Below are positions 1-5,489 of a stretch of DNA of 5,584 nucleotides, in pieces. The stretch is from CAYPUG01 sp964413905 (lineage in GTDB: Bacteria > Chloroflexota > Anaerolineae > JAADDB01). Position 1 is the first letter of the stretch. Each line of letters starts with the position of its first letter. The stretch spans positions 1-5,584 of the forward strand of contig CAYPUG010000139.1 of the NCBI GenBank assembly GCA_964413905.1, given 5' to 3'. The notes under the pieces are model-generated. The model had not been told where the DNA came from. It made no database searches and saw nothing but the letters and a program-made list of their open reading frames with translations. The position numbers and the translations under genes are program-made.

Positions 1-2
1 GG

Positions 3-974
3 GATGACAGCGTTGAGATCGCGATTGACGGCACCCCTGATGGCGTACGCGGCCCCGACTTCCACCAATTCACGCTGGTCAACGACGGTCGGGCCACGGA
101 TTTCGGCATTCGTCCGTTACCCCCGGGAACGCAATACGTGGTCCGGCGCGTGGACGGGGGATATGTGGGGGAAATGGCGATTCCCTGGTCTGCGTTTGCG
201 ATGGAGGTGCCCTCGGCGGGACGGGTGTTGAACTTCACTTGGGGGATCCACGATGATGACGATGGGGGCGATTGGGACAGTTACCTTATTTGGGCAGGCG
301 ATTCTACCGTGGCTCCCAATCAGGGGATGGCGCGGTTGACGTTGCTGGCTACGGCCGCCACGCCTACGCCCACCCCAACGCCAACCGCGGCGGTACAGGT
401 ACAGGTATTCCAGGAGGGGGTGGGGAGTTATTCCGGCACTCGAGACACAACACTTCATCGGTGGTTGTCTACAATACCTCTGGGCCAGGAAACGCGGTTG
501 AGTGTTCGCACTCAGGATGAATCTTTCGCGGTGGTGCGTTTTGACCACCTTCATCTGCCTCCGGGCACGCGGGTGGTGGCTGCCTATTTGGATCTTTACC
601 TGGTGGAGCGCAACACGGATGACGGGATTTCGGTGGCCGTGTATCCGGTTCACCGGGCGTGGGAGGAATCCCAGGCCACATGGTATCAGGCCTCGGCCAC
701 AACGTTTTGGGCGCAGCCGGGTGCGGCTTCTGTCCCCGATGACCGTGGGGGCACGCCCTTAGATCGGGTATGGGTAGAGCGGCGCATGGGGTGGGTGACC
801 TGGCAAATCACGTCTCAAGTTCAAGAGTGGTTGGCTCATCCGGAAAGTGCGTACGGTCTTCTCATTCGTGCTGAGGGGGGCGGTACCGCGGAATTGAAGT
901 TCCTCAGTAGAGAATGGGTGGGCGTCAATGTGCGCCCGCGTTTACGTATCGAATACACCTATACCCACCCCTGA
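3..974 (+). CDS. Secreted CBM9-like / DNRLRE-domain protein, 5' end outside window (partial)
   Basis: The reading frame is open from the first full codon at base 3 to TGA at 972-974, giving 323 residues of a longer protein. Residues 1-117 resemble the C-terminal part of a family 9 carbohydrate-binding module (DOMON-like fold): an opening DDSVEIAIDG strand, then GEMAIPW at 56-62 and the acidic loop HDDDDGGDWDSY at 83-94. A Thr-Pro linker (about 120-128) follows. Residues 131-320 fit the DNRLRE beta-sandwich: an RFDHL strand, AYLDLYL at 194-200, WEES and ATW near 220-227, a W-x-ITSQVQEWL helix near 267-277, and the closing RPRLRIEYT at 311-319. Both domain types usually sit in extracellular proteins that bind or display carbohydrate. 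No catalytic domain is visible here; it or a signal peptide would lie upstream. An internal GTG at 138 is in frame but cuts the CBM9-like domain, so it is not the true start. The last 16 bp overlap the 3' end of the convergent methyltransferase gene. Confidence 0.88.
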   Translation, partial: DDSVEIAIDGTPDGVRGPDFHQFTLVNDGRATDFGIRPLPPGTQYVVRRVDGGYVGEMAIPWSAFAMEVPSAGRVLNFTWGIHDDDDGGDWDSYLIWAGDSTVAPNQGMARLTLLATAATPTPTPTPTAAVQVQVFQEGVGSYSGTRDTTLHRWLSTIPLGQETRLSVRTQDESFAVVRFDHLHLPPGTRVVAAYLDLYLVERNTDDGISVAVYPVHRAWEESQATWYQASATTFWAQPGAASVPDDRGGTPLDRVWVERRMGWVTWQITSQVQEWLAHPESAYGLLIRAEGGGTAELKFLSREWVGVNVRPRLRIEYTYTHP

Positions 975-1714
975 TGGGCGAGTTTTTCGACCACCAGGAA
1001 GTGGGAAAGCCCAAAGAGCCGGAGAGGTGTGTGTTCCAGCGCGTAGGTGATCGCACGAATGGTTTTCCCCACCCTGGGCCAGCGGGCAATGATGTTGTCA
1101 TATCCGGGATAAATCTGGGTATGGTAAACAATGCGCACGGGGAGATCTTTAAACAGTGCGCGTAGCCCACGAGCAGTGTACGCACGGACGTGGGGGGCTA
1201 AACGGTTACGTAACACGTTAGGGAACCAGTTGATGAGTGGTGTGTTGCCGAAGTGGTATTGACCTCGCCAGTAGTGACCGTGGGTTTCAAAAAAGTACAG
1301 TCGGTTTGGACAGAAAATGACGGCCCGGCCTCCGGGTTTGAGCACCCGTATCATCTCGGCCGCGGTTTGGCGGTCGTCCATGACGTGTTCGATGACTTCG
1401 TGGCTCAAGACCGTGTCGAAGGTGTTATCGGGGAAGGGCAAAGATTCGCCGGCGGCCTGACAAATAAGGGGTAGGTCGTCCGCACCTCGCAGGACTTTGC
1501 CGTCGATGTCTAAACCCACCACGTGAGAGGAATAGCGCATCAGCGCGCGCACATACATCCCCACACCGCATCCATCGACTAAAATGCGGGCGTTGTCTGT
1601 TTTGGCCCACTTTCGGATGAGTTGTAAGCGACGTTCTTGTCCGGCCCGCCATACATAACTGGGATGTCCGAACCGGGCCGCTTCTTCCGCGGTTCGACGT
1701 ATTTTTTCGCTCAC
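959..1714 (-). CDS. Class I SAM-dependent methyltransferase
   Basis: A 251-residue cytoplasmic protein with the Methyltransf_11/25-type Rossmann fold. Motif I is VDGCGVG at 46-52 (SAM-binding glycine loop), followed by the acidic GLDID end of beta2 (D69). Then come LPFPDNTFD at 92-100, SHEVIEHV at 104-111 (post-motif with the usual E-H) and VLKPGGR at 124-130. The C-terminal 110 residues are rich in aromatic and basic residues and probably form the substrate-binding cap. The methyl acceptor cannot be read from the sequence; relatives often modify glycans, lipids or quinones. The start is GTG at 1714: an in-frame stop lies at 1754-1756 and no ATG lies between, and a weak purine-rich site (GGGAAAGAG) sits upstream. 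The GTG overlaps the TGA of the broken upstream frame (GTGA), which suggests translational coupling. The 3' end overlaps the convergent gene by 16 bp. The family is certain, the substrate unknown. Confidence 0.9.
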   Translation of the reverse strand: MSEKIRRTAEEAARFGHPSYVWRAGQERRLQLIRKWAKTDNARILVDGCGVGMYVRALMRYSSHVVGLDIDGKVLRGADDLPLICQAAGESLPFPDNTFDTVLSHEVIEHVMDDRQTAAEMIRVLKPGGRAVIFCPNRLYFFETHGHYWRGQYHFGNTPLINWFPNVLRNRLAPHVRAYTARGLRALFKDLPVRIVYHTQIYPGYDNIIARWPRVGKTIRAITYALEHTPLRLFGLSHFLVVEKLAHQGWV

Positions 1715-2059
1715 CGTCGGCTCTTTCCCGTTACTCTTCCTAAAAGCCCTGAGTCATGTGTGCGCTCTCGCCGATAATTGTCCCACGCGATGACGTCCTC
1801 TCCAAATTTAACTCTATCGTTATTAAAGCGGCGCCGGGCCGCGGCATTCCAAAGTTGACAGAGCCGCGCCGGGTGAAACCGATTTCTAATTCGGCGTACA
1901 CGCGGCGAATGTCTTCGCTTGAGTAGGGAGGAAGTACATCGCCATGCGTCGAGCCCTCACAAGACGACTGAGATGATACTTGATGGGGTACGAGGGTACG
2001 TCTTTGATGCTTTGGCGGTTTTGTTCATCATCCTCTGATCGCTGGGCTTCACCGAGCAC
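1711..2059 (-). pseudogene. Uncharacterised small gene broken by two apparent 1-bp deletions (about 116 aa when repaired)
   Basis: This 345 bp interval between hydrolase and methyltransferase has no intact gene, but protein-like sequence runs through it in three successive minus-strand frames. The first frame starts at GTG 2059, which shares its G with the hydrolase TAG (TAGTG), preceded by GAGGGA at 2063-2068. It reads MLGEAQRSEDDEQNRQSIKD, then PIKYHLSRLVRARRMAMYFL, and as it stands stops at 1886-1888 after 57 codons. The second frame continues near 1927 with YSSEDIRRVYAELEIGF. The third takes over near 1880 with PARLCQLWNAAARRRF, then VKFGEDVIAWDNYRRER, and ends at TGA 1711-1713, overlapping the methyltransferase GTG as GTGA. 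Both shifts are in the same direction, and adding one base at each gives exactly 117 codons from GTG to TGA. The repaired protein is charged, has no signal peptide or membrane segment, and is not a family I recognise. Real decay, sequencing error, or chance open frames are all possible; the stop/start overlaps at both ends favour a genuine former gene. Confidence 0.45.
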
Positions 2060-3117
2060 TATTCCCTCAAAGAAGGGCCATATGCCACGAAGGGCAGGAA
2101 AGCCGTATGATGTTCTTTTCGTTTGATGTGGTTTTGCACGTAGTTAACGATGCGTTGAGAGACGTCCTCTTGCGGGTCGGCCACCGCGGCCATTTCACTC
2201 GTGTGTGTGTAGCCTAGGAGATAGTCCCACTCCACGGAATATCCGAACGTTTCCAATTTATTGCGAAAGGAGATGGCCTGTTCGGGAAGGGAGGGTATAT
2301 CATACTGGCAATGCAGCACATAAAAGGGTGGCACACTTTCCCCGGGACGCACATAAGTCTCAGGAGACGCCTCTTCCAGCGCATCCCGGTCCTGATGCCC
2401 GCCGCGAAATGTTTGGTCCAACACCGGGTAAAACAGCACATCCAGGTCGTTCAGGTCATACGCACCGCTCATGCTGATTATGCCACGCATGTGTTGCTGG
2501 ATATCACGATACCCTTCGTGGGTCGCCACCAGGCTAACCAGGTGCCCTCCGGCAGAATGACCAAAGAGAAAAATGTTGTCCGGATCGCCGCCATACGCCG
2601 AAATGTTCTGCACCGTCCACTCGAAGGCTGCGGCCACATCCCTCAGGTTGTCGTCATACCATGCCGCTTTGGTGGCCTGGGCGAGGTCGCATGTGTCGGA
2701 TGTACGGCAATAGTCGTCGGCGAGAAAGACCTGGTCGGAGGTGAGGCGGTAATCCACGTTTACAACCACCCAGCCTTGTGTCGCGGTGAAGGTCGGCGTG
2801 AGGATATCGGTGTACCAGGAAGCATAGCCGTCCACCCATCCCCCACCGTGAACAAAGAAGATAACGGGGCGGTGACGTAGGAGCTGGCCGTTCTGATAGG
2901 GTTGAGCGATAATCAACGTGCGGGTCTCGAAATCACTGAGGACGTAGCGTATGTCGGTCACGTGGAAGGGGACTTCGGGTACATACATGGTCTGAGTGAT
3001 GACGACATCGTACAATGGGCCGCCGGTGGCAAACGCTCCGGCTTCTAAAATAACCCACATTATGAGGGAAAAGAGCATCGGCAGAATCATCCGTTGTAAC
3101 AGGGTGTAGATGCGCAT
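2059..3117 (-). CDS. Exported alpha/beta-hydrolase (carboxylesterase/BD-FAE-like)
   Basis: A 352-residue serine hydrolase predicted to cleave an ester or similar bond outside the cytoplasm. Numbering is from ATG 3117. A hydrophobic N-terminal segment (about 10-29) followed by AFA is a probable signal peptide. HGGGW at 90-94 is the oxyanion-hole motif of hormone-sensitive-lipase-like and bacterial feruloyl-esterase-like hydrolases. GHSAG places the nucleophile at Ser188. Asp273 (CQYD) and His305 (GYTH) are at the right spacing for the other triad members. Cys137 and Cys143 lie close together in an insertion and could form a disulfide. The C-terminus has a basic KRKEHH stretch and then FLPFV, like the short tails of many exported Chloroflexota proteins. 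ATG 3117 is preferred because AAGGAG lies 6 nt upstream of it; the ATG at 3123 directly abuts that site. The gene lies 37 bp after the DUF6765-like gene. The substrate is unknown. Confidence 0.88.
   Translation of the reverse strand: MRIYTLLQRMILPMLFSLIMWVILEAGAFATGGPLYDVVITQTMYVPEVPFHVTDIRYVLSDFETRTLIIAQPYQNGQLLRHRPVIFFVHGGGWVDGYASWYTDILTPTFTATQGWVVVNVDYRLTSDQVFLADDYCRTSDTCDLAQATKAAWYDDNLRDVAAAFEWTVQNISAYGGDPDNIFLFGHSAGGHLVSLVATHEGYRDIQQHMRGIISMSGAYDLNDLDVLFYPVLDQTFRGGHQDRDALEEASPETYVRPGESVPPFYVLHCQYDIPSLPEQAISFRNKLETFGYSVEWDYLLGYTHTSEMAAVADPQEDVSQRIVNYVQNHIKRKEHHTAFLPFVAYGPSLRE
2063..2068 (-). promoter_or_regulatory. Ribosome binding site GAGGGA for the GTG start at 2059
   Basis: On the minus strand GAGGGA lies within the last codons of the hydrolase gene, 3 nt before GTG (5 nt counted from the GAGG core). 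It supports translation restarting at TAGTG after the hydrolase stop. Confidence 0.4.
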
Positions 3118-3123
3118 GTTCAT

Positions 3124-3129
3124 CTCCTT
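3124..3129 (-). promoter_or_regulatory. Ribosome binding site AAGGAG that decides the hydrolase start
   Basis: AAGGAG on the minus strand touches the first ATG (3121-3123) with no spacer but is 6 nt from the second in-frame ATG (3115-3117). This favours the second as the start. The site also forms one arm of a near palindrome (TCCTT-AC-AAGGA), whose 2-nt loop is too short for a stable hairpin. Confidence 0.65.
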
Positions 3130-3154
3130 GTAAGGATTGGCTATGCCGTGTCCA

Positions 3155-4294
3155 TTAACGCACTATGTAGCACAAATATGCACTATGGGTTCGCGGAATG
3201 GGCTCTCGCGGCACGGACCTGAGAGCCTGCAGGAGATTGTCCACGTGCTCACGACGGCGGGCCGGTTCGCTATAAGGCCACTCGGTGACGAAATGAATCA
3301 GCCAGTCGTCCAACGTCATCTCCGTTCCCGCCACCGTGAGTCGGGTTGTCAGGGGAAGGGGAACGTAAATTCCTTCTCGCAGGATACTACGCGTGGTCAA
3401 TTCTTGGTAGATAGCCCGCGCAGCGGCGATGGTGTGCCATGTGTCGGTGTACACACTGCCGAATTCGCGCCCGTGCGCATCATCATCCCGTGGATGTGTC
3501 GGGTTGTAATCACACGCGTAGATGCTCTCGTCTCCCAGCGCAGGGATCGTATGGGTCCCCCAGGGGGCGGGGGGCGTATGGGCGCCAAGGGCATCCATGC
3601 AATCGGCGTGAGAGTAGGCATCGGCCAGGGTGTGCAAGTAGGTGGCGAAGGCCTTCAGGGAGCCGGCAGGTACGGGCATGCTAATGGTTACCGTGCGGGT
3701 GATCACGCAGCCGTTGTGCTCTACCGCCTGCATGAGGGTAAAGTCTGTCATTTGCCCCCAGGCATAGGCCTCGTATCCGACCAGGGAGGATGTATTTCCC
3801 CATGCCCAGTCGCGTAGGGCGCGCAGTTCCGATCCATTCCTATGGGGGAAGTGGAAGAAAGGCGAATAGGGACCAAAACGGGAGGTGACGGCCGCCGTGT
3901 CCCGGTCAAAGTGCTCTGGAGGCCAGATGCGCCGCGCCCGGTTCTTGCCGACACAAGCGATAGCCGGATTGGGAGGAGCATAGAAGCCGGCGTTACCATA
4001 CGTGTAGGACATAGGCGCACTCGGCAGCATCTCTGCATCCACCAATTGGTCCCAAATGCGTAGTGTTTGGCTGTCTGTGATGCTAAACCCGGCAGCGACT
4101 GCCAACGCCAGCGTTAAGTCATCGTGTACCGTGCTGATGCGCCCGTTGGGGAAATCACCGACAGGAGGATAATAGGTACCGTCCCGGTCACGAAACCCTA
4201 CCTCTTCTTCCGCGAAGCCCCATACCGTTACCGAGCCCAAGATGAGAAAAATCACGAACGCGATACTTACACACATCCACCGGTGTCGTCTCAT
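3155..4294 (-). CDS. Exported DUF6765-like protein (putative phospholipase C/P1-nuclease-like fold)
   Basis: A 379-residue protein (numbered from ATG 4294) with a classic signal peptide: MRRHRW followed by a hydrophobic core at about 8-26. The mature part resembles DUF6765 proteins, which I associate with the all-helical, zinc-binding phospholipase C/P1 nuclease group. Diagnostic pieces are VHDDLTLALAVAAGFS (H57, D58, D59), IWDQLVDAEMLP (D82, D86), an FHFPHR element (H148, H151), and the helix LKAFATYLHTLADAYSHADC (H221, D225, H229). These histidines and aspartates are the likely metal ligands. C114, C196, C231 and C261 could form disulfides after export. Family activity is not established, so phospholipase or nuclease function is only inferred. 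An earlier ATG at 4324 would add MYTQKKAGTI but has no Shine-Dalgarno and would push the signal peptide inwards; ATG 4294 has only a weak GGGG upstream. It is the first gene of the minus-strand cluster, and a candidate promoter lies at 4452-4460. Confidence 0.72.
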   Translation of the reverse strand: MRRHRWMCVSIAFVIFLILGSVTVWGFAEEEVGFRDRDGTYYPPVGDFPNGRISTVHDDLTLALAVAAGFSITDSQTLRIWDQLVDAEMLPSAPMSYTYGNAGFYAPPNPAIACVGKNRARRIWPPEHFDRDTAAVTSRFGPYSPFFHFPHRNGSELRALRDWAWGNTSSLVGYEAYAWGQMTDFTLMQAVEHNGCVITRTVTISMPVPAGSLKAFATYLHTLADAYSHADCMDALGAHTPPAPWGTHTIPALGDESIYACDYNPTHPRDDDAHGREFGSVYTDTWHTIAAARAIYQELTTRSILREGIYVPLPLTTRLTVAGTEMTLDDWLIHFVTEWPYSEPARRREHVDNLLQALRSVPREPIPRTHSAYLCYIVR

Positions 4295-4466
4295 GATCGT
4301 CCCCGCTTTCTTCTGCGTGTACATGGATGGTTTTCACACATATTTCAGGACTGCGGTCTAACGCTTCATTCGCCGTTAGGGGGATACGACAGGTGGGCGA
4401 GGCTTGCGGAGTGCTCGGTGCGGGACGTCTGCACAGATATCACTCGTGAAGAGTATAACACAATTT
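4295..4466 (-). other. Gene-free leader region upstream of the DUF6765-like gene
   Basis: No convincing coding sequence is seen on either strand; the plus-strand frame crossing it continues antisense into the signal-peptide region and the repeat array. It contains the candidate promoter at 4452-4460, implying a 5' leader of roughly 150 nt. It also holds an inverted repeat, CTAACG (4358-4363) and CGTTAG (4374-4379), with a 10-nt loop. The repeat can be stretched by a wobble pair and one C-G pair. It could be an operator or an RNA hairpin; nothing identifies a known riboswitch. Confidence 0.4.
4452..4460 (-). promoter_or_regulatory. Candidate extended -10 promoter (TGTTATACT) for the minus-strand cluster
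   Basis: On the minus strand TG-T-TATACT matches an extended -10 element, with one mismatch to TATAAT. Seventeen bases upstream (4475-4480) is CTGCCA, a 4/6 match to TTGACA that lies inside the heptad repeat array. The same TGnTATACT pattern occurs upstream of the antitoxin gene. The long distance to the ATG at 4294 lowers confidence. Confidence 0.35.
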
Positions 4467-4606
4467 TTGGCGGTTGGCAGATAGCGGTTGGCAGTTGGCA
4501 ATTAGCAGTTAGCGGTGGGCGGTGGGGAGGCGGCGAAGAGCAGTGGTTGGTGAACAGTGGGCAGTTGGCGGTCAGCAGTTAGCGGGGAGCGGGGTGGAGG
4601 GGTGAG
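4467..4606. repeat. Degenerate 7-bp tandem repeat array, 20 units in unbroken phase
   Basis: From 4467 the sequence can be cut into consecutive heptads without an insertion or deletion: TTGGCGG, TTGGCAG, ATAGCGG, TTGGCAG, TTGGCAA, TTAGCAG, TTAGCGG, TGGGCGG and so on to GGGTGAG ending at 4606. The consensus is close to TTRGCRG. Units 1-8 are most regular, the middle (4523-4557) has decayed, and order returns at 4558-4585 (TGGGCAG, TTGGCGG, TCAGCAG, TTAGCGG) before a G-rich end. One strand is strongly purine/G-rich with almost no C outside the repeated GC step. It lies between the 3' side of the toxin-antitoxin module and the promoter region of the DUF6765-like gene. No coding function is visible, since a 7-bp unit rotates through all frames. 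Confidence 0.85.
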
Positions 4607-4624
4607 GTGTGGTCCTGAAACCAT

Positions 4625-4642
4625 TGCGTATTTTTGTACGCA
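4625..4642. repeat. Small perfect inverted repeat downstream of the PIN gene
   Basis: TGCGTA (4625-4630) and TACGCA (4637-4642) are separated by TTTTTG, giving a 6-bp stem with a 6-nt loop about 60 nt beyond the PIN stop codon. There is no T-run after the stem on the minus strand, so it is a poor intrinsic terminator; it may still mark the end of the module's transcript. Confidence 0.4.
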
Positions 4643-4702
4643 TACTCTTAGAGCCCAAGGACCCCGTTATATCGGTATATGAGATCCCCGCAAGCCTATA
4701 GC

Positions 4703-5170
4703 CTAAATTGTCTCCTCACGGAGGTACGCTAACACCTCTCGCACTCGGCGGATGAACTCGCCCGGCCGCACCACGCGCACGTTGGGATGTCCAGGCCGAT
4801 AGTGCCGTACGTTGAACGTCACAAGCCACGGACATTGAGCCTGCAACGCCGCGACGAGAATGGGCAAATCCTTTGGGTCGGCTAAATTCACGTGCCCAGC
4901 CACCTCTTCAGGGCGAGGATCGGGTATAACGGTCAGAGCGCGCTGCACCAGCAGGCGGAACATGGGCAATGCATCGGGCATCTTGGTCGCCAAGTTACGT
5001 TCCGCTTCTGTAATGACCTGTTTCGAGGTCACTGCCTGGATAAGAGTGAGTTCTCCCAGGCGAAGAATGAGCAAACTGGCACCGTACTCGGTGGGCGAAG
5101 CCGCACCTGCGAAGAGAACATCTGCGTCCACAAAGACACGAGGCTTAGGCGGCGTGTTCTTCTTGCTCAT
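4703..5170 (-). CDS. PIN-domain protein, probable VapC-type ribonuclease toxin
   Basis: A 155-residue protein with the PIN fold, whose members are Mg2+/Mn2+-dependent ribonucleases. Acidic positions expected at the active site are visible: D15 and D17 in VFVDADVLF, E55 in ITEAERNL, and D98/D101 in ADPKDLPILVAALQ. The last position, often Asp in a VT-x-D motif, is N120 here (VTFNVRHY). Asn or other polar residues occur there in some families, so activity is plausible but not assured. The length is slightly above the roughly 130 residues usual for VapC and includes a C-terminal helix (FIRRVREVLAYLREE). The ATG at 5170 lies inside the antitoxin gene, with AGGAA 4 nt upstream. The 26 bp overlap and the antitoxin-first order are typical of coupled toxin-antitoxin pairs. 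The RNA target is unknown. An alternative is a non-toxin PIN protein. Confidence 0.85.
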   Translation of the reverse strand: MSKKNTPPKPRVFVDADVLFAGAASPTEYGASLLILRLGELTLIQAVTSKQVITEAERNLATKMPDALPMFRLLVQRALTVIPDPRPEEVAGHVNLADPKDLPILVAALQAQCPWLVTFNVRHYRPGHPNVRVVRPGEFIRRVREVLAYLREETI

Positions 5171-5426
5171 AGCGTTCCTGATAGTAGGCCTCTCGCTGCT
5201 CCCGCAGTGCGGACAAGAGCTCCTCGGTGCTCAGGCCTAACTCTTTACGCAGACGCTCAATTTCCCGTGCCAGTTCAGGCACCAGAGGCGCCATGGGCGT
5301 GAGGATGAACACGCCGTCCAAGTCTACCAGGTAGAAGGTATCTCCGGGCTTGATGCCGTACTTCTCGCGCAATTCCGCGGGCAAGGTAAGGACACCCCGC
5401 TTGCGCACCTGAACCGTGAGATCCAT
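5145..5426 (-). CDS. AbrB/MazE-family (SpoVT-AbrB) antitoxin-like DNA-binding protein
   Basis: A 93-residue protein numbered from ATG 5426. Residues 4-46 form a SpoVT-AbrB swapped-hairpin domain: VRKRGVLTLPAELREKYGIK, then the conserved PGDTFYLVDLDGVFIL. This domain dimerises and binds operator DNA. The remaining half is strongly helical and charged (ELAREIERLRKELG, STEELLSALREQREAYYQER) and is the likely part that grips and blocks the PIN partner. The start is fixed by GGGAGG at 5432-5437, 5 nt from ATG 5426; the alternative TTG at 5456 has no such site and would add ten residues before the domain. The gene precedes and overlaps the PIN gene. As with related modules it probably represses its own promoter (5479-5487), but that is inferred; no operator repeat is clear. 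Confidence 0.87.
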   Translation of the reverse strand: MDLTVQVRKRGVLTLPAELREKYGIKPGDTFYLVDLDGVFILTPMAPLVPELAREIERLRKELGLSTEELLSALREQREAYYQERYEQEEHAA

Positions 5427-5431
5427 AGATG

Positions 5432-5437
5432 CCTCCC
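5432..5437 (-). promoter_or_regulatory. Strong ribosome binding site GGGAGG for the antitoxin gene
   Basis: GGGAGG on the minus strand with a 5-nt spacer to ATG 5424-5426. It is stronger than the AGGAA before the PIN gene, which fits higher synthesis of antitoxin than toxin, and it rules against the upstream TTG start at 5456. Confidence 0.7.
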
Positions 5438-5478
5438 TGTTACTCGGCGACTCCAATTCACGGATTTTCTGCTTGCTC

Positions 5479-5487
5479 AGTATATCA
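5479..5487 (-). promoter_or_regulatory. Extended -10 promoter (TGATATACT) of the toxin-antitoxin operon
   Basis: TG-A-TATACT on the minus strand is an extended -10 with one mismatch to TATAAT, about 50 nt before the antitoxin ATG. No good -35 is present at 16-18 bp spacing, as expected for extended -10 promoters. The transcription start would be near 5472. Confidence 0.5.
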
Positions 5488-5489
5488 CA

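Noticed and set aside
117..653. Minus-strand open frame of 178 codons
   Set aside because: Antisense to the clear CBM9/DNRLRE reading frame; Arg/His/Pro-rich composition typical of a shadow frame.
1943..1975. Plus-strand ATG at 1944 preceded by AGGGAGGA, giving a ten-codon frame
   Set aside because: Good-looking ribosome site but the frame stops after about ten Arg-rich codons and lies opposite the better-supported broken gene.
2311..2880. Plus-strand open frame of 189 codons
   Set aside because: Fully antisense to the hydrolase, whose catalytic motifs are encoded in the opposite frame; no family resemblance.
3137..3817. Plus-strand open frame of 226 codons
   Set aside because: Antisense shadow of the DUF6765-like gene; Gly/Arg-rich translation without recognisable motifs.
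4124..4582. Plus-strand open frame of 152 codons crossing the signal-peptide region, leader and heptad array
   Set aside because: It lies antisense to the DUF6765-like gene start, then translates the 7-bp repeat into low-complexity Gly/Ser/Trp sequence; no ribosome site or domain.
4467..4606. CRISPR-like array
   Set aside because: The unit is 7 bp with no spacers; a simple tandem repeat, not a CRISPR.
4625..4642. Rho-independent terminator for the PIN operon
   Set aside because: The stem is only 6 bp and no U-tract follows on the minus strand; kept only as an inverted repeat.
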